From: Dactylonectria macrodidyma
Taxonomy: Eukaryota > Ascomycota > Sordariomycetes > Hypocreales > Nectriaceae
Assembly (NCBI GenBank): GCA_020744425.1
Contig: JAGMUV010000004.1
Span: 2,666,001 to 2,730,000, forward strand
Direction: 5' to 3'
Length of the DNA: 64,000 bases
A program made the position numbers and the translations under genes. This document shows positions 35,101 through 46,217 of the stretch, in pieces (position 1 is the first letter of the stretch; each line of letters starts with the position of its first letter). The notes under the pieces were generated by a model. The model searched no databases. It saw nothing but the letters and a program-made list of their open reading frames with translations, and was not told where the DNA came from.

Positions 35101-35344
35101 CCTGCACCCCAACATCGTCTTGCAGGTTGGCTGCGATCTCTGACAGATTCCCTTGCTCCGGCCGACCTATTGGTCTGGGCTTTTGCTCTGAGATGAGGGG
35201 ATGAGATCTATACCGCGAGGATGGTTCCATTTCGCCACCAAGCCATTAAAAGACTGGTCTAGGCGATCTCTTGTCCAGACGCCGTCGGCCAGGGTCCGAC
35301 CCACACGCTTACTGCTCGCCTATGAATCGGCCCCGCACGGCATC
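29189..35344. other. 6.2 kb gene-poor region
   Basis: No gene is supported on either strand. The first kilobase upstream of the dehydrogenase gene is G-rich on the top strand, with repeated GTGGTTT words near 29535-29560 and several AGGGG words, and is probably its promoter. Beyond that, overlapping frames of 80-230 codons (for example 30326-30748, 33873-34451, 34093-34641 and 34518-35204) occur in up to three frames over the same bases and have random-looking composition. A minisatellite is at 34161-34192. The right end is the RSC9 3' UTR. Confidence 0.5.
34161..34192 (+). repeat. 11-bp minisatellite, unit GTGCTGCCCTG
   Basis: Almost three copies of GTGCTGCC(C/T)TG in tandem, followed by more degenerate TGATGTAGCCC and TGGTGG words. 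It lies in the gene-poor block with no coding explanation. Confidence 0.75.
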
Positions 35345-38273
35345 TTAATGGCCCTGGCCGTCGTTGTCGATTCGGATCAGATCCAGGAGTGAGGCGATGT
35401 AGGGGCTCTGCGAGATTTGTTAGCACCAACATTCCATGTGATTGGCTCCATGGAGAGAAGTAGGAGTGACTTACCAAAGCTCGGTTCTCTGCCAGAATCT
35501 CAAAGAGGCGAGGGAGGATCGGCCGGAAGAGAATCTCATTCCACCCACCGGATTCTCCACCACTCTCTTGGACCTTGACTAACTCGTCCTCAGCCTCCGT
35601 CTTGACGACGTTGCGGGCAATATTACGCAGCACAAGCGCAGCACTCAGCGGAATACCGGCTGCCTGTGGAGGCCCGTTAGGATTCCGCTCGTCCCGCACC
35701 GTCATAGTCTCCTCATAAGTTATCGCCATGGTCTTGGCGGGGATGACCCAGGATCGGTCTGATTTCCGACTTGTTTCCGAGTTTGGCAGCATCGCCGAGA
35801 CGTGTGTGTTGATGTGCCGCGCAAAGTCCTGGAGATACATCTTGGTCGGCGAGGCGAATCGGGAACATTCACCCCACGTGCATACAAACTCTTTTTCGCT
35901 GTTCTCGTACTGACCCTCCTCGTTGCGTTTCTCCTCCAAGTGAGTCGTGAGGATGTGATTCCACATATGTGGAGCCTTGAGGTAGAAATGTCCGCACTTC
36001 TCATTCTTGTTGATTGGATTGGATGCCCATAAGCATCGACCGTATTCCCTGCCATCAACGCCGAGTGGTCTTGGGCGGGCACGGATACCATGAATGATGA
36101 ACTTTTGCTGAGGGTCACCAGGCTCCCTGAGAACCTGCGCATTTGAGTCCTTGTACACGGATGTACTGTTCCTAATGAAGTCTGCGGGCGTAATGAGCGG
36201 CTGGCCAATGGCCTTAAGGGGTCCAACGAATGCGTTCTGATACGCCTGCCATGCAGCCAACTGCGTAACAAAAGAGTCGTGATCTTCCTCGAAAAAGCTA
36301 CGGACCCAGTGGTGCACGCGATCAGGCTCCTCGAGCTTGAGCATCTCCTGAAGGAGGTCATCAGGCATTGGTGCAATCTGATCGCGAGCCGGCAGCTTCT
36401 GTTCAGGGGTAAGAGTGAACTCTCGCTGAACCTTGTGAGCACCATGGGCGAGCAGCCGCGTGAGATGCTCAACAAGATTCTCGGGGGTTATTGAACGGAT
36501 CAGGTTGTCCATGTTGGGAACGACTGCGGTATATTGGTAGAGAAAGTCGAGGCATGCGTCAAGGAGTTCGTCATCGTTGAGGAGGAGCCAGCTTCCGATG
36601 CGCTGCAGAACAAGTCCAGGGACGTTGCCCAACTTGTTAGTAGCTTCTAGATTCATCGAGATCCGGCCCAGAGCACGAAGAGACGTTAAGATCGTGCCAC
36701 GGTCTTCGGATGTCATTTGCGCAAGCAGGGTTTTATAGAGGGGGTCATCTGACTCCAGTGTCATGAATGGCGTTAGTTGCTCTGCAATATCCAGAGTCAG
36801 GTGCTTCAGTTCGATGAGTGAGTCCTTTGGCGGGAGTTGTAGAACAATGCAGATCAGGTCCTTCAGGGGGTAGAAGTCAGACATGTTATGGGCATTCTCC
36901 GGTAGAGTGACCATGTTCCGTATTGTCAAGACAGCTTCAGTTATCAGGACCAGCTCATCGGAATATGCCTCAGTCTGAAGGACGTCTGGCATATCCTTTT
37001 CGATGAGGTTTTGAATTCGTTCCAGAATGTCATGAGTGCCATTGTTACCGTCAAGCGTGTCAACGTTGCATGGATCGATAGTGGGATCCCAGGAAACGAC
37101 CCAGTTGACGTGGTAGAACAGACTGCCGACTTGCAAAGCCTTTTCAACCAAACCTTCAGCAAGACCAGGAAAAGAGTCAAACTTGTACTTGTCGCCTCTT
37201 TCGAAAGAAATTTTGACCAAATGATTTAGGGCGAATGCCTGCTCTGCGGGGATGTTGGACCGCAGGGCGTTGAGGCAACGCATGTAGATGTTAGGGCCAT
37301 CAAAACCAGCTGTCAACATGTCAGTTATTGTCACAAATGCGATAGTCATACAATACTTACTCCCAGGTTGCAACGGTTGGCGGGGATCCACAACACGTTG
37401 AGTTTGGCGGGGCCTTTGAAACTCATTTGGAGCATTGCTAGGAGTAGCCACGGCACGAAGCTGCAAGGGCTTGAGATATCGTGGCTGATAGGAAGTGACC
37501 AGGTTAGAGGTGTTTTCGGGGTTGGGAGGGTGGTGCAGGATCGAGGGGCCCCGGCTTCCTTGATGGTTCGGTGGTTGAGGCATAGGAGGCATGCCTGGTT
37601 GATGCGACGGGGTCTGAGGCTGGTTTGTAGCGGGAGAGTTTTGGTGAGTCGCATGATGAGCTGATGAATGCCTCGTCGTTCTAGATGAGCCAGTATCAGG
37701 TTGGAAGATGACTCGCTGAGGCGGTGCTTCGCGCAAACCGCGAGACGCCCGGGCACTGGCAGTCGCATCGGGTACGGGTCGTTCACGGGCGGGCGTGCCA
37801 TCATCTCCAGAGGCAGCTGAGTCGGTGGCGCCAATGTTGCTCTCACGCTTGCCACGAAAGTTCTCGCGCGTGCGGGACAGGAGCCCGGCGCCCTTGGCGG
37901 TAACGTCCTCGAGAATTTCTTTGGGCGGCGGCTCCTTTCCATGGACAGTGCTTATCTCAAAGGCAGCAAGGTTCTTGTAGAACTTCTCCTTCAGCGAGAA
38001 GGCAGTTGAGGCTTCGTTGTTAGAGAAAATCCCGAGCTCGGCGGCCATTCGTCGCCATGCCAGCTTCTCCTCTGAGACCTTATCGTAGCCGCCATTGGCA
38101 ACGATATGGTTGAAAACCTTGAGAAGGTCAAGATGTGTCGCGCCAACCTTGGGCTCGGGGTCGAGGGTGGTGCCGCGCTTGGTGTGGTACTCGCGCAGTC
38201 GCGACATGAATTCTTCATACTCGGTGGTGCGCTCAATAGCGTGCATCGGGATGTCCTGCCGTACTGGTGCCAT
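35345..38273 (-). CDS. RSC9: RSC chromatin-remodelling complex subunit Rsc9 (ARID domain)
   Basis: Complementary strand, three exons in coding order: 38273-37361, 37309-35475 and 35407-35345, about 936 aa. An N-terminal ARID DNA-binding domain (residues ~15-105: EEFMSRLREYHTKRGTTLDP, LDLLKVFNHIVANGGYDKV, WRRMAAELGI) precedes a Pro/Gln/His-rich linker. A long helical, armadillo-like region follows. Near the C-terminus are two zinc-finger-like segments (~730-806: CLWAS..KCGHF..H..TTH and CTWGECSRF..HINTH). This is the layout of fungal Rsc9, a nucleosome-remodelling subunit in the nucleus. Intron 1 (37310-37360, 51 nt) is a stopless multiple of three. The last exon has 20 codons (SPYIASLLDLIRIDNDGQGH) and was found by a clean splice. 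Reading through intron 2 instead gives an implausible Arg/Pro-rich tail. It shares a 614-bp divergent spacer with the hypothetical gene on its left strand partner. Confidence 0.9.
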
Positions 38274-38887
38274 GATGATGTCGAACTCAATCTGTGACGG
38301 ATTGGGCGTGTTTGCGCGGGATTGGACAGGCTAACGTAGACCTTCGAGGATGCAGCCGCGATGTCGAACGGGAGAACGTTTGCGTCGAGGCTGGCTGGTC
38401 GATGTGCCAAGTCGCGTCGGCGATAGGGGAGTCGGCGCGATTTATGGGACGAATAGGAGCGCCCCGGCCGGGTTCAAGCAGACCAAAGGGAGAATCCAGA
38501 GCTCGCGGGGATGCGGTTCTACACTGGACGATATGATGTTGAAGTTCCACCTAGTTCATTCGGCTGGCTAGGGTCGCTCTCTGGTGGTTGGAGCCGCGCG
38601 CTGCCTCGAAAATCGCAAGGATGCGCGGCCGCCTTATCTGCACGTGATACTCTGGGTCGTCCACTCAGCAGCCAATCGGATTGGTTCCCCTTGTAACGTT
38701 GATTCAGGCACAAGCCCATTCACCTGCACCTACCCCAGATCCCCATTGACTTTCCGTTCTTTGAAGGCAGGTGCGAGATGCACCCACACAATCAGGGAGG
38801 TAGGTAGATACTAGTTATGGAGAAACCGTGATTCCTGAGGTCTCTCACGCGCATGATCAACTTCTTGCCTCCTGGTAACCCACCGCA
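38274..38887. promoter_or_regulatory. Divergent promoter between RSC9 and a hypothetical gene
   Basis: A 614-bp spacer between two divergent start codons. It contains a GGTAGGTAGATACTAG word near 38799-38814. No separate gene is seen, although short frames cross it. Shared regulation of the two genes is possible but not shown by sequence. Confidence 0.5.
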
Positions 38888-40798
38888 ATGTTTTTGTCCT
38901 GTTCAATCAGTCGTCAGACCGACAGCCATATTGTGCATCCAGAAGCCACACTAAACTTCCCGTCACTCTTCTCAGGATCCATGATGCCCGGGCCACCAAC
39001 GCCAGTCTCTGGCTGTCCACTTCAGCGATTAGAAATCCGTGATGGGGTGTCAACGAGGATCTACCATACTCAACGGCCAAGGAATGTTTTCACCATGACT
39101 TTAGAGGGCGAACGGTGCATTAATTCCAAGACTGGCACCTTGGTTCTATTGATCTACAACGGACAACAACAACTGGTGCGCTAGCATTTGTAAAACGCAT
39201 GTGATGCCCGCGGGCTTCCTAACACCCGAAAGGTATCAATTCGTCTCCACGATCTCCTCAAGAACCCACTTGGATCTACCAACATCATCAGTGTTGAGAA
39301 GCAGCAAAACGAGCTCTCTATCAATATTCCAGGTCAACCCCGTGCCATTATCGCCCAGTTTGAGGAGAAGAGAGATTTCAGCTTGGCGGTGTACATGCTG
39401 GAAAAGTCAAATCTCCGCATCAACGACTCAATTACCTACTCTTCTTCTTCGAAGTTCAAGACGGCGTCATCGCCCACTGATTCCTTGGACTTCCAAACTG
39501 CATCAAACATCGGTCCGCGGCTTTCTTCAATTACGCCCCTCACACATTCGTTCCCTTCCAACATACCCTACAACCTCGAAACCCAGTCAGACAATACGTA
39601 CGCCTCGATCTCGAATTCGCCACTGCCTGAGAGTCCCAGGTCACCATGGGGACAGCCATCACAGCTTTCTCACTTCCAATATCCTCAAAGGATTAATTCC
39701 CTTCCCACTTATTCTTCCACGCCAACTCACTTGCCCCTTGTGCTTGATGCACTAGGCCAGCAACTCAACCCTTACAACCTTTTCCTAGGTCGGAGTAACA
39801 GTCAAACCCACACGCCTAGAGTCAGTTCCCCGCTCAGACAATCGTATCCTCCAGAAAACACGACAGTACAGAGCCCAAGCTCAAGTTTTGAATCCTCTCC
39901 ATATGTGAGCAGGAAGCACGTACCATACAATGCACCGAATCGTTCTCCCAGCGGCCTGGGAGGTTCGCAGGCTGGGGAAGATCCTCACCATCGCAACGTT
40001 CTCCGAGCGAATGTGGCGGACAACAGGGAAAACATTGTGCCAGTTATATCCCCATTCCTCCAAACTCCTAACACCGAAGCCTATCGGGGCCACACAACTG
40101 GGGACTTGGAACAGAGCTTTCGGAATCTCATGCCGAGGCCTCGTAAGCTTCCTTTTGATCCTAGTTCAAAAAGCTCAGGGTTAGAAGAAAAGCAATGTTC
40201 AAAGACCTTGGCGCCATCGAAGAGGATATCAAAGCTGCAGACGACGCTGTCACCAATGTCAGACCTGATACCCAATACAGCAGCGTTACCAAAAACAGCA
40301 CCACAGGTAACGGCCTTGCCATCGCCAAAAATCCCGAAACTAAGAGCCGAACCTACACACAAAGTGAAGGACGGCTGCAGGCCTAATTTTGACCAACGCA
40401 GCTCCTCCGTTGAAACCTCGATAGCTGTCGATGAGTCACCCGCCCCTCAGGCCGCTCTGTCAAAAACGAGGACAAACGAAGAGCATCGTCCTCTTCCAAC
40501 CATGGAACTAGCTGGGGCAGAATTTCCTTCTGGGAGCCCACATGTCCCAGAAACAACAGTTTTAGTGACTGACTCTGAAACGCTAAAGCACCTGAATGAA
40601 CTGACATCGATCCTTCTTGATCAGCATGAGGCGGATGTGTTGAGCGGGATTGATGAAGAAGATTCTGCAAGATTCTACATGGATCGTATCATGGCCAAAC
40701 GCAGGGAATTTTGGTTGGCGAAGCTTGAAGGGGGCGGGATATTATACCCTGATGCCCCTCGACTTGATAGTCTAAAGTCTACCAGCAAGCTTTACTGA
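38888..40798 (+). CDS. Unrecognised protein with compact N-terminal domain and disordered middle
   Basis: Two exons, 38888-39175 and 39233-40798, encode about 617 aa. The splice (CAACTG|GTGCGC..CCGAAAG|GTATC) joins LLIYNGQQQL to VSIRLHDLLKNPLGS in frame and makes a continuous hydrophobic pattern, which supports the model. Residues ~45-165 look like a small globular beta-rich domain closed by a helix (IIAQFEEKRDFSLAVYMLEK). A PH-like fold, for example of the kind in meiotic Rec114, is one possibility, but I see no diagnostic motif. The middle ~350 residues are Ser/Pro/Thr-rich and probably disordered. The last ~60 residues are a charged helical segment (HLNELTSILLDQHEADVLSG, FYMDRIMAKRREFWLAKLEG). 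A second in-frame ATG pair at 38981 (MMPGPP) is an equally plausible start. No function is assigned. Confidence 0.72.
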
Positions 40799-41157
40799 AT
40801 CACATTACCTGTTTGGCACATTCTGTACCCAACCTTAGTTTTAATTTATGTCGGAATGCGTTCAATTGTTGGTGCAAGGAAGTGCCACCTTGTATTCATT
40901 GGTCTGGCTCCACCAGCTGCCGTACAGCTGCAACTTCCTCCCCGAGCTGAGATTGCTCTTGCTCTTTCGAAGCCCGGTGAACTCAGGTGCGAGGACTTCT
41001 TGCATAACCTCACTTCATCGGGTGCTTTCCAACTGGCATCAATCAACCATATCGTCAGCTGCACATACAGCAACTATCATCTGGTTTCCAGTATCATACT
41101 ACTTGGATCCCGCATCTTTGCCCTGTCATTCTTCCGGCCTCAAGCGGACCACGCAAG
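40799..41157. other. Spacer between two hypothetical genes
   Basis: It holds the 3' end of the upstream gene and the promoter or unrecognised 5' exon of the next. Open frames continue across it on the top strand (from 40848), so an additional upstream exon cannot be excluded. Confidence 0.4.
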
Positions 41158-42153
41158 ATGGAAGTCCCCACAACTTCTTTCAACACGGCACTTGGCCATC
41201 AGAATGTCTTCGTGCCTACCAGAGTTGGGCCAGTGAACCCGGAATCCCATCTACCCTACTGTCCAGGAGAACTCGCATGCAGTTCACCAGAACCTCCTCA
41301 GTCGACAACCGTGATAGGCATGGAGTGGCTGCCACCGCTTCGGTCGACAACCGCAATGGACATGGACTGTCTGCCACCTCTTCGGTCGAGAACGGGGATG
41401 GGCATGGCAAACCTTCGACTTCGAGAAACGCATATCATGGCGACAGTCTCCCCTACTCCCGGTCCCAGCACTTCTTTCGGCAACGCACCACTCGAAGTGA
41501 AAGACTCACTCAGGCTGCTTGCCACACCTACTCAACCTTCTGGGTACTTCTCAAAGTTATTGTCTAAGACCAGTCTTGATACAACTTCCACCAACAAGTC
41601 TCTCTTGAGGTCTTGCTTCACTGTTGTCACGGACCTCAAATCTCCATCGACTAAGAACAATAACACAACCACAACTAACAAGATGACCATGGATTGGTAC
41701 TGCAGCCGTGACGGCATCCTCGACCTTTTCAAGGGCCTCGATCTCACAGACGTCGAAAACCCCGTCAACAAGCCAGACGTGAGCCTCTTTCGCCTCGTGA
41801 GCGATCAGGCCCCAAACCTCCCACGACATATCCTTAAGTGGGGTGAAGCCAAGAACAACGACATTGTAATATGGAGCATCCAGGAGGCTCGCGCATCAAA
41901 CACCAGTAGCCAGTTCCGCATCGCCGTCCCTACCAAACGCCGCCGAGGCATGCGTGGACATATCTGTAAGCTCATGACGGACCTAGCCAGTGGCAAGGGT
42001 TATGGGCGAGAGCTTGCGAAGAGCTTCCAAGTCATCAAAGTCAAGGAGGAAGCACGCGAGGCCGTTTGGCACCTAGTCAGACGCACCAAGGCGAACCCCG
42101 GCATCACTACAAAGCAATTCGAGGCTTGTGTTACCCCTACCTCTACCGAATGA
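41158..42153 (+). CDS. Unrecognised protein with in-frame 42-bp repeat
   Basis: An uninterrupted 331-aa frame, not recognised as a family. The N-terminal half is low-complexity and contains a tandem 14-residue repeat (STTxxGM..LPPLR) encoded by a 42-bp DNA repeat. The C-terminal ~155 residues look like a folded domain with clear C/G third-position bias: WYCSRDGILDLFKGLDLTDV, NDIVIWSIQEARAS, RRGMRGHICKLMTDLASGKG and AREAVWHLVRRTKANPG. Because the bias begins near MTMDWYC, translation may in fact start at the ATGs at 41683 or 41689, with the upstream part being leader. The gene lies 360 bp after another unknown gene on the same strand and is convergent with YSC84. Confidence 0.6.
   Translation: MEVPTTSFNTALGHQNVFVPTRVGPVNPESHLPYCPGELACSSPEPPQSTTVIGMEWLPPLRSTTAMDMDCLPPLRSRTGMGMANLRLRETHIMATVSPTPGPSTSFGNAPLEVKDSLRLLATPTQPSGYFSKLLSKTSLDTTSTNKSLLRSCFTVVTDLKSPSTKNNNTTTTNKMTMDWYCSRDGILDLFKGLDLTDVENPVNKPDVSLFRLVSDQAPNLPRHILKWGEAKNNDIVIWSIQEARASNTSSQFRIAVPTKRRRGMRGHICKLMTDLASGKGYGRELAKSFQVIKVKEEAREAVWHLVRRTKANPGITTKQFEACVTPTSTE
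41302..41410 (+). repeat. 42-bp tandem repeat, about 2.6 copies
   Basis: Copies begin at 41302, 41344 and 41386 with TCGACAACCG (third copy TCGAGAACGG). Each contains a GGxCATGG core, and the two full copies end CTGCCACCxCTTCGG. The unit is 14 codons, so copy-number change keeps the frame. All three forward frames are largely open over it, so the coding frame is not proved by the repeat itself. Confidence 0.8.
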
Positions 42154-43033
42154 ACATCCAAACAGTCTTCCATCCTCGGGGTTTTGGACCAAGAAGCGCT
42201 AGTCAGCGGGAATCGATGGAAGAAGCGGATGGAACACGTGGAGACCTGAGCTTGTAGCCAACGAAGCACTATGGAAGGATTGCGATGGCTGAGGTTCTTC
42301 CTGGGACAGACAACCATTCGGTCTTTGTATCGTAGTTACAATCAATTCGAATAATGGGAGGCAGTCCTCTCATGCAAACAGAAAAGTGTTTTATTGTCAC
42401 CATGGACATAGTGTGTCATCTTCATTTCATCTCCTAACATGACAACAACTGATTCGCTTTCATAGAACACATTGATCCTTCAACCTCAGTCAACAGAGCC
42501 CACCCAAATCGTACATGGCTAGCAGTGAGGAAATTGACGAATGACGTAAGAAGAAAATCAATGAATAGTGGTTCAGTAGGGGAGTCCACGTGGTTTCGTA
42601 GACTTCTCACCGGCCACCGGGAGTATCACATGAACGCAATGATGCAAGTCCAATAGCATTTCCGCGCCAAGGTGAAACAAAAAACCGAAGAAAAGAAAGG
42701 AGAGATGCATGGGGTATGGGGTATGAAGAGCGCAGCCCATTCCAGAAGAAAGAAAAACCGTCCGTCCAATGGTGTGTATCTCTAAGCAGCCGTGGTGTGA
42801 TTTCCCTTTCCCTGTCGAGTTCCGTCTCTTGAGTTTCTACACGCCTGGAGCACCTCATTTGGTGTGAGAAAAAGTGGTGCAAGAACTAGATATCATGAAT
42901 CGTGACCGAGTGGCAGCCGGTCTCGACCGTCGCAGAACGGGGGGACGTCTTTGTCGGGTTCATGCTAGTTTGTCCATCTAACACAGTTTTGTTTACGTAG
43001 TGGAGTCGAGTCTGAGGTGGTTTGATGCGCACC
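42154..43033. other. Convergent spacer before YSC84
   Basis: This holds the 3' UTRs of the hypothetical gene (+) and of YSC84 (-). No gene is supported. A 91-codon frame on the complementary strand (42607-42882) has no features. Confidence 0.5.
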
Positions 43034-44449
43034 TTACTCCTTCATTTTGACGTAGTTGCTGGGGAAGATGCCCTGTCTGGAGCCGATCTGGCCAGTCCTA
43101 GGGGAGAGTTAGTACATTTCTGCAGGGCTTGTGGTTTGGGATAAGAATAGTTACTTACCACCAGTCGTTCTCACTGTCGGTCCGCTTGATGATGGTGATA
43201 ATCTCGCCCTTTTTGAAGCCGAGGTCGCCAGCCTGGTCCGCGTCAAAGTTGTACACTGCGACAGCCTCATTCTTCTTGAGCAGCGCTTGCTTGGCGCCGA
43301 AGTTGGGTTTGGGAGCTGATGGTCGTCCCGGACCCGCCTTCTTCTCTGCACCGAAGGTCGGGCTGGGGTTGTCCTTGTAGACGTATTCATCGTTGTGACG
43401 TCCTGCGAAAGTATTGGACCTTGAGGGAGCTGCGCCGAAGCCACCACCGCCCTGTCGGTCGTAGACATCGTCTTGCCATGTAGTCGACCGCTTGGGGGCC
43501 CCAAAGCCGTCACCGTCGCCTGTACGATCACGCGACACACCTTCGCCAAAAGCAGAGCCTCGTCGACCGTTCCACACAACGTCGTCGTGTCTGTCGTCGT
43601 AGACGGGGGTATCGTTGTACATAGGGTCGTCCATTGCACCGGTTCGCATGCCGCTGAAGGCCCTCGAGTTGAGGATAGCCATGAGAGGTGCAGCTTGTGG
43701 TGGGGGTCGAACGGAGCCCGTCAGGAGCTGTTGCGCAGTGTAGCGCTGTCCATACATTTTCTCGTTGGCATCGCGACGCTCGATGATGGCAGAGCCCTCG
43801 AGGGAGACTCCAGCGAATAGACCCTTGGTTTTGGAATAACTGAAGATACCCGCTACGCTCTTGAGAGAGGCAGCACCGGCAGCCTCGGCGTTGCGACCAA
43901 CAGGACCGGCTGCCAGGGACACATTTCCACCGAGCGTCAAGGAACCGGCCTGCGCAAAAGTCTTGACGGCGTTGGCATCGTTGAGGATGAAGACGAAGTC
44001 GGTAAGCTCGAAGCCGATCTGGCCACCGACACCGGCGCCAGCAGTGGCGATGGCGCTCGGGGCGCTCCAGGTGCCGTCGGGGAGGCGCGCGACGACAAGG
44101 CCGCTACCGAAGCGACCAGATCCGACGAAGCCGGCCTTGAGTACGGTGATGATGGCCAGGCCCTTGGCGTTGGCGAGGATGGAGGGGGGGATGACCTTTT
44201 CAGGGCCGAAAGCCTGGCGCGGGCTGATGAAGGACGTGAGGATCTTGCTGCACTTTTTGCATTCTGCTGCGACGTCGCGAAGGGATCGTGTCAGCAGGTG
44301 GTCGTGCGAGGCTGGATGTGGATGTGCATTGGCAGAGTTGGGATAGTTGGGAGAGGGGTACTGAGGTCTTGCTGTGTCTGTGTCTGAGGATTGCGGGGCA
44401 GGCAGGACTTACACGCCATAGACGACGGGAGAGGATTGTTGATGCCCAT
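43034..44449 (-). CDS. YSC84: SYLF-SH3 actin/endocytosis protein, Ysc84/Lsb3 family
   Basis: Complementary strand, three exons in coding order: 44449-44413, 44266-43159 and 43097-43034, about 402 aa. The N-terminal SYLF (DUF500) domain, residues 1-~215, is unmistakable: MGINNPLPSSMASECKKCSK, AFGPEKVIPPSILANAKGLA, GSGRFGSGLVVARLPDGTWS, AGAGVGGQIGFELTDFVFIL and VAGIFSYSKTKGLFAGVSLE. This domain binds phosphoinositides and actin. A Gly/Arg/Asp-rich linker of ~130 residues follows, then a C-terminal SH3 domain (residues ~347-402) with AVYNFDAD, GDLGFKKGEIITI, the NDWWTGQ core and IFPSNYVKMKE. The family acts in cortical actin patches and endocytosis with Las17/WASP. The SH3 is completed only after splicing intron 2 (43098-43158), which is strong support. 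Intron 1 (146 nt) is longer than most here, and a tandem CAG CAG acceptor exists, but the second choice would create a stop. Confidence 0.92.
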
Positions 44450-45867
44450 CTTGACGGAATTCCAGCGCGAGGAGCTGTGTTGTTTGCGGACCGGTTGTTG
44501 ACTGAAGAGGCTCACGGTATTCGGAAAGACCTTATGGGGGGTATGGGTATGGATATGGGTACGTAGGTCAGGTAGCCAGTGTCCTATGTATGGGGATGGG
44601 GATTGGGGGCGAACCCAGGTGGAGGCAGGTCGGTGGGGTTGCGCAGCTTGGACGGACGTCACCAGGCAATGGAGAATAAGTGGAAGCAGCGCCGCGTTGT
44701 GCTGTCGGAAGTGCTGCTGTGCTACAGTACCTCTACTCACGACGTGTGTATCCAAAGTACGTATAAGCCGTCAGCTTGGGCCTTTTTCGGATCTCCTGGA
44801 ACGGGGCGGACGGCGAGGTGCCGAGACTGTCGCAGGATGACGAGAGAGGTGCGACGGGCCTAGGCACTTGTACTCAAAAGAGGCAGATAGAGGAGAAAAA
44901 AATGAGGTCTTACAGCCAAGGCGATGACGAGAAATATGGTCGAGGAGGGGGATGAGGCTATGCTCGTTGACCTAGGCCATAGCCAAGCTTCCAATACGTA
45001 AGTCCCGCCATCCCCGTGGTTGTGGCGCAGCAACCTCCGGAGCTGCCGCTACAGAAGTCTGTACTTGGCGCTCGCCATGCCCTGACAAAACACTATTAAC
45101 ACGTTGTATGGGGCACCTTATCCACTGAATTGGGCGCCTGCCAAAACCCCGCCAGCGCCCCCTCCCCGCTGCAAGCTAGGCCGTTCGGGGGACCTTCAAC
45201 AACGGCGTCATTGGCGCTCCTGCGGCCGTCCACTGGGAAACAAGGTCGGTGCTAATCAGCTACTGCAACGGTGCCGGTAGTTGTCAACTGGCGCATCCCT
45301 ATCAGGATCGCAGAGCGTATGACACTGAACCGCATGATTTGATGGTAACGAGGATGCTGTGGCGGTGCACGAGCAATTGCTCTGGCGCTTCAGTAGAGTT
45401 GCTTCGTCTCGGCGGACTTTTAGGCATCTTTTTAGTGCATGCTTCTTGTTTCGGGCGAGTCGTCTGTCCACTCCCGTCCCACCTGGCAAGTAGGTCTGGC
45501 GGCTCCGGGGTACGTACCGCGGTTGCGGACTCCGATGGCCAGCCCGGACCATCGTCATGGGTTTTGGTCTTGGTTTCGCCTGAGAGTCTCATCGTTGTGT
45601 TCGCTTGGTGAGAGCGCCATCTCGACTCCTTTACACCACAACCTCGCTCCCAAGACTTCGCCTCTCGCACGTTTCCGCTCCTTGCCACCTCGCCGTTTCA
45701 AGACCTCTGTACGAACCCGTCTCTTCGACGACCCGTCTATTTGCTTTTTCTGGAACAGTCATCCGCCCCTGATCCAATCCTCTCCTCGATCGCGAAGCCG
45801 ACTTCTATACCCGACGCAAGGCCTCACCACCCTTGCCTCACTTCCTCGGACGCCGAAATCGCCCGCC
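44450..45867. promoter_or_regulatory. Divergent spacer between YSC84 and SFT1
   Basis: 1.4 kb between divergent start codons. The YSC84 side carries repeated GGGTATGGGTATGG words (about 44535-44560). The SFT1 side (about 45600-45867) is pyrimidine-rich and likely its leader. Frames crossing it have no recognisable protein features. Confidence 0.5.
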
Positions 45868-46217
45868 ATGTCTGAAGCCTACGAGCGCGAGCGCCAGAAC
45901 AACGCTCGTCTCGATGAGCTCTCCGCAAAGGTCACCGCCCTGCGCGGTGTCACCGTCGACATCTACGACAACGCCCGCTCCCAGGATGTCATCGACAACA
46001 CTGTCCGTCTCGCCCTCCTGTCTATGTCGCCTCTCGCCATGCTAACCCGCTCTTGCAGTCCGACACCTTCTCTTCCATGTCCACCAGCCTCAAGGGCTCC
46101 GCGGGCCGCCTGACTCGCATGGCCGCTTCAGGCAATCGAGTCGCCATCCTGAAGCTCTCGGGCATCGTCATCGCTATATTCCTGGTGCTGTACTACGGCT
46201 TGAAGATGTTATTCTGA
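45868..46217 (+). CDS. SFT1: Golgi Qc-SNARE Sft1 (Bet1-like)
   Basis: Two exons, 45868-46002 and 46059-46217, encode 97 aa, the same length as I recall for yeast Sft1. It is a small tail-anchored SNARE for intra-Golgi retrograde transport that pairs with Sed5. The SNARE heptad region covers residues ~8-70 (NNARLDELSAKVTALRGVTV, IYDNARSQDVIDNT|SDTFSSMSTSLKGSAGRL). A C-terminal hydrophobic anchor of about 20 residues (ILKLSGIVIAIFLVLYYGLK) ends MLF. The 56-nt intron has a slightly unusual donor, GTCCGT, but a clear GCTAAC branch point and TTGCAG acceptor. Retaining it would replace the anchor. Bet1 is the alternative family assignment, but the length and the absence of a long N-terminus favour Sft1. 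Confidence 0.9.

Noticed and set aside
34518..35204. 228-codon frame, top strand
   Set aside because: Three frames overlap over the same bases, composition is Arg/Pro/Ser-rich and no domain is visible.
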